Shown: positions 40,067-48,472 of the stretch, in pieces
How the letters are laid out: each line of letters opens with the position of its first letter
How positions within the stretch are numbered: the first letter of the stretch is position 1
NCBI GenBank assembly: GCA_039105265.1
Contig: JAPFFF010000006.1
Location: 2,852,001-2,916,000 of the forward strand
Direction: 5' to 3'
DNA: 64,000 nucleotides
Source of the DNA: Tritrichomonas musculus
Taxonomy: Eukaryota > Parabasalia > Tritrichomonadida > Tritrichomonadidae
The notes under the pieces: model-generated
Databases searched by the model: none
Told to the model about the DNA's origin: nothing
What the model saw: the letters and a program-made list of their open reading frames with translations, nothing else
Translations under genes and position numbers: made by a program

Positions 40067-40882
40067 ATGAGTTTAAAAGTCGTAAATTCTCTTGTCTCAG
40101 AAACTCTGAAACAAAACGCAAACAATTTATCGGGTGCTTTAATCGAGCCAATTCACGATGATATTCATATAAAATATAACTCTGTAAATGTAATTGTCGG
40201 GAAACAAAATTCTGGAAAAACCGTCATTGCTCTCCAAGAAATCATCAAAATAAGTCTTCTAGACACGCACCACTTACTAATCTATATCACGAAAAATGGC
40301 GACGAAAACGATAGGAGTTTCCAATCTCTCAAACACCTCATCAAAATGCCATATATTACCGTTTCCGAGAAGATGGCTGTCGATTTTATCACTGAATTAA
40401 TTGCTGCAAAGAACCTCTACTATCTTGTCAAGCGAGAAGGATTGGAGGAACAACTAGATGATGGACAAAAAAATGATATGTTTAAGGTCCTTCACATTAC
40501 TGATTTCAGCAAAGATTTCCTCCATACCCTGATACTTTTTGATGATATTTCAAACAACAAACTATTTTCGTCCGAAGAATCGTTTTTCTCCCAACAGCTC
40601 CGAAGATGCAGACACACAAATATTTCCTACTTTTTATTGATTCAAGGATGGAAAGGCATCAAACCGCATATCAAAAATGAGATTACAACTTTGTTCGTTT
40701 TCCCTTGCTTCAACCGTCAACAGCTTCATTATATTTATTCCCAATCAGCAAGTAATTTGGACTTTGAGGAGTTCTACAATATGTATAGGCAATTGTCTGA
40801 AGAAAAAAATTATAATCCAGATTCTCATTCCTGCCTAATTGTACAGGTATCAGAAGGGGGAGAAACCTCAATTTCTGTTTGA
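40067..40882 (+). CDS. FtsK/HerA-type genome-packaging ATPase
   Basis: A 271-residue P-loop ATPase. Walker A 'GKQNSGKT' is at residues 45-52, the hydrophobic strand plus acidic pair of Walker B ('TLILFDDIS') is near 153-161, and 'FSQQLRRCRHTNISYFLLIQ' resembles the sensor/arginine region. Size and order fit the Polinton packaging ATPase that pumps DNA into capsids. It sits next to the capsid block. Its last 58 bases overlap the end of the convergent gene on the minus strand. Confidence 0.9.
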   Translation: MSLKVVNSLVSETLKQNANNLSGALIEPIHDDIHIKYNSVNVIVGKQNSGKTVIALQEIIKISLLDTHHLLIYITKNGDENDRSFQSLKHLIKMPYITVSEKMAVDFITELIAAKNLYYLVKREGLEEQLDDGQKNDMFKVLHITDFSKDFLHTLILFDDISNNKLFSSEESFFSQQLRRCRHTNISYFLLIQGWKGIKPHIKNEITTLFVFPCFNRQQLHYIYSQSASNLDFEEFYNMYRQLSEEKNYNPDSHSCLIVQVSEGGETSISV

Positions 40883-41211
40883 GGATTTAAGAAATGTATG
40901 ATGTTATTTATTGTTTCTTTCATAGGTTCTACCAACTTCGTTATTTCACGAATTTGCTGTATCTCTTTTTTTAGTTCATCTAGCTCGTTGTCAATATCAT
41001 ATTGTGAATTTTGCTTCATTTTTTTGAGACTCAACACGTTCTTGATTCTCGTTATTCGATACCCTTTTATGAGATATAATTTATTGAGTTTATGCGTCGT
41101 AAGTTTATCCATCTCTTCTTTATTCTTGTTATAGTATAAATTGAATTCATCAACTGTATCAAACTCTTTTGTATGTTTTGAGATAGGCTCGATTACTTTG
41201 ATGTCGTTCAT
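40825..41211 (-). CDS. Small coiled-coil protein of inner Polinton (128 aa)
   Basis: Start at ATG 41211 ('MNDIKVIEP'). A charged helix-rich chain; residues 65-110 ('DIDNELDELKKEIQQIREIT') have coiled-coil spacing. Function unknown. Its 3' end overlaps the ATPase 3' end on the other strand, typical of the packed layout. It is followed upstream by another minus-strand gene after about 30 bases. Confidence 0.65.
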   Translation of the reverse strand: MNDIKVIEPISKHTKEFDTVDEFNLYYNKNKEEMDKLTTHKLNKLYLIKGYRITRIKNVLSLKKMKQNSQYDIDNELDELKKEIQQIREITKLVEPMKETINNIIHFLNPQTEIEVSPPSDTCTIRQE

Positions 41212-41243
41212 TTCCTTTTCAATAAACACAAATAAAATTCATC

Positions 41244-41549
41244 TTACTTCAACAAAGGAATATCAAATCTTCCTGGATTTCCTACAGGCCCGCTAATAGG
41301 CTGAGACCAACTATTATTTGTCTGGCGTATTCCCGCTCCGTTTACTCCCAACGCCTTATTGCCAGCAAATTTTCCAGCATAATCGCCGATTTTATTGATT
41401 ACATTTCCTACAGGACCTCCTATTGCCCCGCCAAGTACTGGAGCGACTTTTGACACAATATCAGCACCTTTTTTCAGTACCGGTAATGCTTTTCCGATTA
41501 CATTTTTTGCTCCGTTAATGATGTTTTTAAACCAACTTCCGAATGCCAT
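41244..41549 (-). CDS. Small amphipathic, Gly/Ala-rich protein, possible minor capsid or membrane-active peptide
   Basis: 101 residues from ATG 41549. The N-terminus 'WFKNIINGAKNVIGKALP' is a strong amphipathic helix, then 'VAPVLGGAIGGPVGNVI' is hydrophobic and glycine-rich. Adenovirus protein VI and similar Polinton/PLV proteins share this layout (amphipathic helix next to the capsid gene) and help membrane passage. It is divergent from the capsid gene with 70 bases between starts. Homology is not proven. Confidence 0.65.
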   Translation of the reverse strand: MAFGSWFKNIINGAKNVIGKALPVLKKGADIVSKVAPVLGGAIGGPVGNVINKIGDYAGKFAGNKALGVNGAGIRQTNNSWSQPISGPVGNPGRFDIPLLK

Positions 41550-41597
41550 TTCCTTTTCAGTAAAATGTTCATATAACAAACTTTACAACTCCTTTAT

Positions 41598-41606
41598 TGT
41601 CATTTT
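41598..41606 (+). promoter_or_regulatory. Possible trichomonad initiator (Inr) before the capsid gene
   Basis: 'TCATTTTTA' about 15-20 bases before the ATG at 41620 matches the known trichomonad initiator consensus TCA(C/T)T(A/T) in both sequence and distance. The motif is short, so chance is possible. Confidence 0.35.
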
Positions 41607-41619
41607 TATATTAAATCAA

Positions 41620-43509
41620 ATGACCTACTACAACGCACAGACCAAAAATTTAGGAAATGATGAAGGCGATGTTCTCTCATTTTTCCAGTCAAAATTACGA
41701 AATCTCATTCAAAGAAATGGAGGAGATAATACATTTTCTTTCGTCATGGAAGAGTTCAAAGACAAAGACGCCCCACTCCCAGTCGGCACAAAAACACGTA
41801 TCAAATTATCTCATTCCGGCCATACAATCACCCAAATTGAGAAGTCTTTTACCACAATTCTCCTTGATTTCATCATTAAATTGTCCCAGCCCATTGACGT
41901 ATCTGCAGACACAAATGGATTGATGAAAATATTTGTCGGATTCAAGAATGCTGTAGAATTTTATGAAGATTGTCGCTTCTGGATAAATGATAAACTCTTA
42001 GGCGCATATCGACAAGACGAACTCCAAAGAGAATCTTTCGCCTATAATTCCATCAAACCTCGTGATGCAAAAGCAACATCAAAATATTCTCATTCAACTT
42101 GGGAAAATGTCAGTCAATTCTCCCCTTCGGTATGCGGTTGTTATGTCGATTTAAAGGATATTGCTGACGGTCAACCACATAAATTTACCATTGAATTGAC
42201 CATCCCATTTGTCGACCAACTGGCTCTTCAGGCATGGCAGTTATATCCAAACGCAATTTGCGGAGAGATAGAAGAAGAGGTCAAAACATCTTTACGCGCT
42301 CTTGTCTGGGCACAAATCAATCCAAATATCGTTAAGGAAACTCTACAATTTTTGGAAGACAAAGAAATTGCCGAAGAAATGCCTGCTGTCATCCCAATAT
42401 CAAGAAAATTCACACAAATAGGCCGCCCGTCTGTTATTGTTTCTCATTATTCTGCAAAACCAACTCCTTCCCAAAAACTTCATATCGAGTACCAAAGATA
42501 CAAAGGAGCAAATGTCTATGATGACGATGTTTTGGAACATCCAACAATCAATTTCGGATATACTGACGAAGAATTTACAAAATATGGAGTTTCAAGAGAT
42601 GATGTCAATAAAAAAGAATTTGCAGAATTAATCGCATCAGCTAATCCAGACAAACCATTGGATCCAGGAGATACTGTCAAAATTATCAAAAGTGAATTGA
42701 AAGGCGCCTTACTTGCCACAACAAAATCGGACAATATAAATCTCAAAACAGAGAAAATTACTTTGGATGTCCTTGGAGGAACTATTCAATTAGGTCGTTC
42801 AAATTTGGCAGGTTTTGGTCTCAAACCAGATGTTTATCAAGGACTTGTCAGAGAATTACAAACTCCTTTATTGATTCCGTCTCAGGAACTTACAAGAGAA
42901 ATATTCGAAGGAACTGCCAAAGTAAACGGTCTCGAAGTCAGTAAGTCAATTCCATTGAGAAATGCGACAAATATCACGATGATGTTTCCAAAATCTCCTG
43001 CTGACATTACTTGTTTCGACAATATTATGTATCAAAATGTCCAGCTTGTAGTCAATAAAAGAACATATCCAGACACAGAATTTGCCAATACTTGTGCTGC
43101 AAGATTTTATCAACATCAGCTTATCGCAAACGAACTAGATGGAGCCTTAGAAGCCACACAAGAATTTGAAGACTCTTTCACACAGCCATTAAACGACCCA
43201 GCAACAGGAAAACGATATACAAATTGCCGCTCTGACGGAACATCTTTTGGCATAAACTTCCAACTCGAAAGGAGTAATGCAGGCTATGTATTTGACGGAA
43301 TAGATACTGGAAGTACTTCAATAACCGTTACGTTCAGAGGTCAGCCAATGTATCGTGGCGATGATGACACATACTTTATTCCCGACCCAGATTTTCCAGA
43401 CCAACATCCACCTAGTTGTGAGGCCTGGATTTGTTCTGATACATACTTTACTTGGAGCGTTAATGGAGTCGAATATTATCAGACTGGCGTACCACAAGGC
43501 TACGAATAA
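41620..43509 (+). CDS. Presumed major capsid protein (double jelly-roll)
   Basis: 629 residues from ATG 41620; upstream frame extension lacks an ATG. It is strand-rich throughout, with 'HKFTIELTIPFVDQLAL', 'FTTILLDFIIKLSQPIDV' and late segments such as 'LRNATNITMMFPKSP' that fit jelly-roll strands. Length, gene order (ATPase and small amphipathic protein on one side, fibre on the other) and predicted beta content match Polinton major capsid proteins, which form the icosahedral shell. The assignment rests on size, position and pattern rather than on a signature motif. Confidence 0.78.
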   Translation: MTYYNAQTKNLGNDEGDVLSFFQSKLRNLIQRNGGDNTFSFVMEEFKDKDAPLPVGTKTRIKLSHSGHTITQIEKSFTTILLDFIIKLSQPIDVSADTNGLMKIFVGFKNAVEFYEDCRFWINDKLLGAYRQDELQRESFAYNSIKPRDAKATSKYSHSTWENVSQFSPSVCGCYVDLKDIADGQPHKFTIELTIPFVDQLALQAWQLYPNAICGEIEEEVKTSLRALVWAQINPNIVKETLQFLEDKEIAEEMPAVIPISRKFTQIGRPSVIVSHYSAKPTPSQKLHIEYQRYKGANVYDDDVLEHPTINFGYTDEEFTKYGVSRDDVNKKEFAELIASANPDKPLDPGDTVKIIKSELKGALLATTKSDNINLKTEKITLDVLGGTIQLGRSNLAGFGLKPDVYQGLVRELQTPLLIPSQELTREIFEGTAKVNGLEVSKSIPLRNATNITMMFPKSPADITCFDNIMYQNVQLVVNKRTYPDTEFANTCAARFYQHQLIANELDGALEATQEFEDSFTQPLNDPATGKRYTNCRSDGTSFGINFQLERSNAGYVFDGIDTGSTSITVTFRGQPMYRGDDDTYFIPDPDFPDQHPPSCEAWICSDTYFTWSVNGVEYYQTGVPQGYE

Positions 43510-43570
43510 ATATGAGTACCAGCAGGAAAAGAGTAAAAAAAACAGTAAATCAATATTTTTTTGCACATCC

Positions 43571-43903
43571 TCAATACTCTAACTTCAAGAAAACAGTGAA
43601 GTTATCAGGCTTTATTTCGTTCCCTTCTGCGTCTGTGAACCATATCCTAAACTCTCTTTTTGTCCCGACAAATTCGTATTTCCTATTATCGTCCGGAGGA
43701 GTCAAATTGGCGTACCAGACAAGAGAATCTTCGTACTCATCTCTTTGAATAAATGACGCGTGCATTTCTGTTTCTCCGTCCAGATATCCATTACAAGTAG
43801 CTCGACAATATTGGAAGGAAATATATCGTTTATTCAATGAATTTGTGAATTCTGAGGGTAAAATATTGTTGTATTTCTTGGTAATGAAGTATGTCTTGGG
43901 CAT
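43571..43903 (-). CDS. Small beta-rich protein, 110 aa (possible minor capsid protein)
   Basis: Start ATG 43903, only 14 bases from the divergent start of the fibre-like gene. It has strands such as 'KRYISFQYCRATCNGYLDG' and 'SLVWYANLTPPDDNRKYEFV'. Polintons carry a second jelly-roll (penton) protein next to the major capsid gene; this one is in the right place but short. Unproven. Confidence 0.6.
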   Translation of the reverse strand: MPKTYFITKKYNNILPSEFTNSLNKRYISFQYCRATCNGYLDGETEMHASFIQRDEYEDSLVWYANLTPPDDNRKYEFVGTKREFRIWFTDAEGNEIKPDNFTVFLKLEY

Positions 43904-43917
43904 TTATTTATTTTAAA

Positions 43918-46900
43918 ATGACTGCAATACTGACTAAACAGAACGCTTTAGACGGTGCATTTATGGGTGGCTCAAAGAATCCTTCCTCAATAAACTGTGA
44001 TGAAATAAGCGCCAAAACAGCTGATATAGAACAAGATTTGACCGTTGGAGGAGATATAAATTTGGGAGGAATCTCTCTGAAATCTCAATTAATCAATCAT
44101 GCGCAAGCTCTGAGCGTTATATCGAGTGATATAAACGATCATGAAGAACGAATAACCTCTTTGGAAATGTCCCCTGGCTCAGTTAATGAATTATCATATG
44201 AAGATGGTCTTGACGCCTATTCCCTTGACTTAAACTCCTTGTCGAAAGCAGAAAATGACGAATACAATATTTTGGAAATTAAAATAGATATTCCATCTGA
44301 CTATTCAGGAAATGTTTTTACAATAAACTGTTCAACATTTGGGGAAGCAAAAATAGACACAAAAACAGGCAAATTTACGAATCCCAAAATCGACTCAAAT
44401 AACGCAATTTCCTATATTGAAAACGAATTATCCGCCCGAATTTATATGAGTAAGGAATCTCTTGATAATCCTTTTGACCTCTTTACTTCTGGTTTTATGA
44501 AAATAAACTTTACAGGAAAGGTGAAACAATATATTTCAAACAAGGAATCTAACCTCATAAATATCAAATGTAATAATATCGATGCAGAAAATTGTCTCAA
44601 ACTTTATACTTCTCCTTTACCGAATTTCTATGAGATGAAGTCTTATGGGACCACAGAAAATGAACAATATTATTATGCTGATTGGGGCTATATTCCCGGA
44701 ACCGAAGAATTTGACAAGCTCTTAAATGGACAAACTTTTGAGTTCCATGATGAGGTATTTGGCACAGATTTCAAACTCACAAAGCAAAATAATGAATGGG
44801 TCGGCAATAATTTGTCATATAATATTCCTGGCTCCAAATCAATCAAAGGAGAAACTGAGTTCTTCAAGCATACATATCAAGGAATTTTCATTGAGCAAAA
44901 CGACACAAATCGATACGTCCTAAGGAATTGGATACACAATTATTCCGACAAAAATCCTTTTGAAGTCATTGTTGAGAAAGGGCTTTGTACATTTAACGAT
45001 TGCGAAGTGGCAAAATACGAAGATAAAGACGGATATTGGAGTGTTCTACTGAAATGTACCAAGAAAGAGTCATGTAATTTTTCGGCAAGTCTAAATATAA
45101 ACGGAATAGAATATACCTCTGAATTTGGGTATTCTCATAGCAGTTATGAGTCAGAATCGTGCTATAAAGTTGTTTCAGAAAATTGTTATAAATATATTCC
45201 TTTCCACTACAATAGCCGAATAGATACTGGGAATCCTCCTTACGGCCTGATACTTTATATGCCCTCAGACAAAGAAGTAATTTTTCCGATACCAGATGTT
45301 TCGTATAAAGAAGGAGGAAATACTTTTGAGTTTCTAGCAGGATGTGGGTATTATTCTGTCGTACCAAGACCTGAAGCATGTAGTACTTTATACACAAACT
45401 GTAATATACAGACATCTGGTGTTGTTATTGGGGAAAATATTGAGTCTCATCTTTTTGTTCTAAATTCTTTGGGAAATACAGTAGATATAGCAAATAATAG
45501 AATATCTGAGCTGCAAAATCTTTATTCAAACCTCCAAAAACAACTAAACGATATGAAAAACAAGACAAATTGGTTTAATTATATCAAAGATGTTGTGTGT
45601 ATAGCTGGTGCCACAGTAAATTTTGTCGGCGGTCCAAAGGCGCTTTTATCGTTGGCGGCAGAGGGAATATCAAAGGTAAAAAGATTTTGTTTTGCTGGTG
45701 AAGAGGTTTCGGAAGGAGCGGAGGCAATAGTTCGGGACGTTGATGTTCTTGCTGCTCCAAGAGAGATTCGAACAGCGCTGGAATTTATTGAAGAAATAGA
45801 GGTGTTTGACAAGAAATGTTTCCGATATCTTTGTTATGGAGTTGATGACAATGAGGAGATTAAAATAGACGGAGAGTATGAAGATTTTCGGATAAATGTT
45901 CCGTATTTAGATGTATATGCAGAAAATTGTCCTTCAGCTGCTTGGATTATGTCGATGACAAGAGAACAGAAACCGATTTTGTTGGGCGAAGAACTGACTA
46001 ATAAACAGCTGATTACAGCAAAGGCAGTCAAAAAATTGATAGATAATCATATGAAACAGCTCAAAACAGTCGATTTATCGGGATATATTTCAAAGGAAGA
46101 AGCGGATGGAAAATATGCGTTAAAAACAGATATATTATCAACTGAGAAAATAACTCAAGAATTATCAATCGCTACAAAATTCGTAAATGGAACAACAAAT
46201 GATGAGGATAAAAGAACTTATATCACAAATTTGGATAGAGATTTATGCAACATATTAAAGAAATCATCACTTTTTGTGAAAGGCTCTTGTAATAACGAAG
46301 ATATTTCAGGAGAATATTTGTATGATAGTGAAGACGCGGAATATTATCATTACAAGAAAGGCAAAAATACTTTTTCTATATACTTTTTCTATTACGGTGG
46401 AACATTCAGATATAACGGTAATTATGTTGTGGACCTAGAGTCTGTAAGTTATTCATACGAACCTGAAGTTTATGATGAATATTGTATTCCAAACATAAAT
46501 TTCGTAAAAAATAATTTTGCTCAGAAAAGTGAATTAACAAACAATAATATCGAAATACTTAAAGATGAAAAAATATATGATGAGGATAAGGAAATATTCT
46601 TTAATAATATTCATGAAGCTGTTAATGACAACAATGTATTATCATCACTATTAATTTTACGATATATTTGGGAAATTTTTCAAGATATGATTATAGAAGC
46701 CGCTGTATTAAAAGATGAAACAACAAGAAGCTATAGATTTAAAATTGAAGATTATGAAACAATGACGTTAAATGATATTGATGAAGCAAAAGATTATGAA
46801 GTATTAAGCGAAAAATCATCTATGAAAATGTACTATAACTTACTTGATAAAATTAAAGCTAAACAAGATTCATTAGCGATATCAACAACAATATCCGATT

Positions 46901-47691
46901 ATGAAACAAATAAAGAATCAACATCAATTATTCCATCATTATCGTTAATAAATCAGTTAATAAACAATGATAAATATGTAGAGAAAAATGATGATGGTTC
47001 ATTATCGGTTAATAGTACCGAAAGTAATATTGCAAATTTCTTTAGTTCTGTTGATGCAAATACTCTTGCTTTAATTACTTTTGGATATGATAGTAAATAT
47101 AATTCTGTCTTTATGTATAGGTCTTCAAAAGCTGCTGATACTGGCGAAGTATTTATATATGTTGATGGTCATAGATTTCAGTCATTTCACATGTTTGGTT
47201 CTACAAGAAATACAACAATTGATTCAAATTTATATGTTTCTGGCAAAATATCATCAAACAGCTCAAATACAATTACTCATTATGCCCCGATAGAAGCGGG
47301 TGAAGAAATATCGGACTATAAGATTGGAAAACCAGTATTCTTATCAGGTCATGTGTACAGAAGAGACCAACAAAAAAATATGTTCGTTAGTTCGACAGCA
47401 GAAGACACCACAGACTGTATTTGCTCTGTAATTATAGACGGTTCATGGAAGGAATTTGTTGGTGTCATTGTAGAGGTAGATTCAGAAAACGGATGCGTCA
47501 AATTCGCAACACACGGAGACTATTTATTTTATGTCGATGACGCTAATTTGTATCAAATAGGAGATGTAATTCTATATGACGGAAGGATTTTGGACGAGGA
47601 TTATGCCATGACTTTAAAGATTCAACAAAGTATTGTGGGCAAAGTAAGTGCAAAAATAAACGAACATATATTGGCTATTTTCAAATCTTAA
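43918..47691 (+). CDS. Giant fibre-like protein of inner Polinton (1,257 aa)
   Basis: Start ATG 43918. The N-terminus (about 1-70) has 'LGGISLKSQL' and a coiled-coil-like 'DINDHEERITSLEM'. The middle is a long beta-rich Tyr/Asn/Glu-rich stretch with paired cysteines. Near 540-560 is a coiled coil, then a hydrophobic Gly/Ala segment (about 565-600). At about residue 720 is 'LSGYISKEEADGKYALKTD', the K-E-E-A-D-x-K-Y-A motif found in trimeric phage tail fibres. The last 120 residues form a beta-rich knob-like end ('HYAPIEAGEEISDYKIGKP'). I infer a trimeric receptor-binding or spike protein. A similar motif occurs in the outer element's fibre gene. Confidence 0.7.
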   Translation: MTAILTKQNALDGAFMGGSKNPSSINCDEISAKTADIEQDLTVGGDINLGGISLKSQLINHAQALSVISSDINDHEERITSLEMSPGSVNELSYEDGLDAYSLDLNSLSKAENDEYNILEIKIDIPSDYSGNVFTINCSTFGEAKIDTKTGKFTNPKIDSNNAISYIENELSARIYMSKESLDNPFDLFTSGFMKINFTGKVKQYISNKESNLINIKCNNIDAENCLKLYTSPLPNFYEMKSYGTTENEQYYYADWGYIPGTEEFDKLLNGQTFEFHDEVFGTDFKLTKQNNEWVGNNLSYNIPGSKSIKGETEFFKHTYQGIFIEQNDTNRYVLRNWIHNYSDKNPFEVIVEKGLCTFNDCEVAKYEDKDGYWSVLLKCTKKESCNFSASLNINGIEYTSEFGYSHSSYESESCYKVVSENCYKYIPFHYNSRIDTGNPPYGLILYMPSDKEVIFPIPDVSYKEGGNTFEFLAGCGYYSVVPRPEACSTLYTNCNIQTSGVVIGENIESHLFVLNSLGNTVDIANNRISELQNLYSNLQKQLNDMKNKTNWFNYIKDVVCIAGATVNFVGGPKALLSLAAEGISKVKRFCFAGEEVSEGAEAIVRDVDVLAAPREIRTALEFIEEIEVFDKKCFRYLCYGVDDNEEIKIDGEYEDFRINVPYLDVYAENCPSAAWIMSMTREQKPILLGEELTNKQLITAKAVKKLIDNHMKQLKTVDLSGYISKEEADGKYALKTDILSTEKITQELSIATKFVNGTTNDEDKRTYITNLDRDLCNILKKSSLFVKGSCNNEDISGEYLYDSEDAEYYHYKKGKNTFSIYFFYYGGTFRYNGNYVVDLESVSYSYEPEVYDEYCIPNINFVKNNFAQKSELTNNNIEILKDEKIYDEDKEIFFNNIHEAVNDNNVLSSLLILRYIWEIFQDMIIEAAVLKDETTRSYRFKIEDYETMTLNDIDEAKDYEVLSEKSSMKMYYNLLDKIKAKQDSLAISTTISDYETNKESTSIIPSLSLINQLINNDKYVEKNDDGSLSVNSTESNIANFFSSVDANTLALITFGYDSKYNSVFMYRSSKAADTGEVFIYVDGHRFQSFHMFGSTRNTTIDSNLYVSGKISSNSSNTITHYAPIEAGEEISDYKIGKPVFLSGHVYRRDQQKNMFVSSTAEDTTDCICSVIIDGSWKEFVGVIVEVDSENGCVKFATHGDYLFYVDDANLYQIGDVILYDGRILDEDYAMTLKIQQSIVGKVSAKINEHILAIFKS

Positions 47692-48194
47692 ATACATATT
47701 TTGAGCGATATGCCATACTTGATGAACTGTGAGTAAATGTCATTGTAGGCATATTTCATGTCTTCTGTCTTGTTGTTTTTCGTTATGAGAATCTTCGAAA
47801 TATATATCAATTTATCTGAAGAACAACAGGAATTACAGGCAATATCTTCGTCCAATACTAATTCGACTTTATCTGCGTCGGTCAAGAGTTTAATCATATT
47901 CATGAGAGATGTGGTATTACAAACGAGATAAGCATTCACTTTTAGTGGATTGTCCTCATAGACAGAAACCAGCATTTCAAGGAATTTATTTTTTTGCTCG
48001 AGGGAGTCAAGCTGATTGTAGTTCTTTAAATCAGACAAACTATTGCTTCGAGAGACTGTTTTTGAGGCGTTAAGTTGAGGGACATTAGGGTAAGTAATCT
48101 GTATATTGGTATTCTGTTCTTGCGAAATTGATGTATTGTTCTTGCTTTTTGCTTCTGATGACAGTATACGAGCTTGTCGGAGAGTTCCAGACAT
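47688..48194 (-). CDS. Unknown 168-aa protein of inner Polinton
   Basis: Its 3' end overlaps the fibre gene end by a few bases. The first 60 residues are Ser/Asn/Gln-rich, the rest is compact alpha/beta with 'CNSCCSSDKLIYISK'. No family recognised. It lies in a minus-strand pair with the 79-aa gene (22 bases between). Confidence 0.6.
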   Translation of the reverse strand: MSGTLRQARILSSEAKSKNNTSISQEQNTNIQITYPNVPQLNASKTVSRSNSLSDLKNYNQLDSLEQKNKFLEMLVSVYEDNPLKVNAYLVCNTTSLMNMIKLLTDADKVELVLDEDIACNSCCSSDKLIYISKILITKNNKTEDMKYAYNDIYSQFIKYGISLKICI

Positions 48195-48215
48195 TATTTG
48201 AATAACAAAAAATTT

Positions 48216-48455
48216 TCAGGAGTAAAGATTGCTAACAGCTCTATTTAACAGATTTCTTACCTTCATATCTCTGTCATATTTTCGTTGAATCTTCTCTCTT
48301 TTTGCTATTTTTTTAGGGTCCGTGGGAGGTGTTTGGCTCAATATCCTTCGATAATATTGGAGACGAGATTTGAGTTGTTTCAGAGTAGGAGTGGCGAAAG
48401 TTTTTCTACCGTGCCAGTTTTTGAGAGGGAGGAGAGTGGGCTGTTCTTGTGACAT
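48216..48455 (-). CDS. Small basic protein (79 aa)
   Basis: Lys/Arg-rich ('KQLKSRLQYYRRILSQ', 'KKIAKREKIQRKYDRDMKVR'), so it may bind nucleic acid, for example as a core or terminal protein partner. Its start is only 17 bases from the divergent integrase start. Function not known. Confidence 0.55.
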   Translation of the reverse strand: MSQEQPTLLPLKNWHGRKTFATPTLKQLKSRLQYYRRILSQTPPTDPKKIAKREKIQRKYDRDMKVRNLLNRAVSNLYS

Positions 48456-48472
48456 TTTCTACCAAATAAAAA

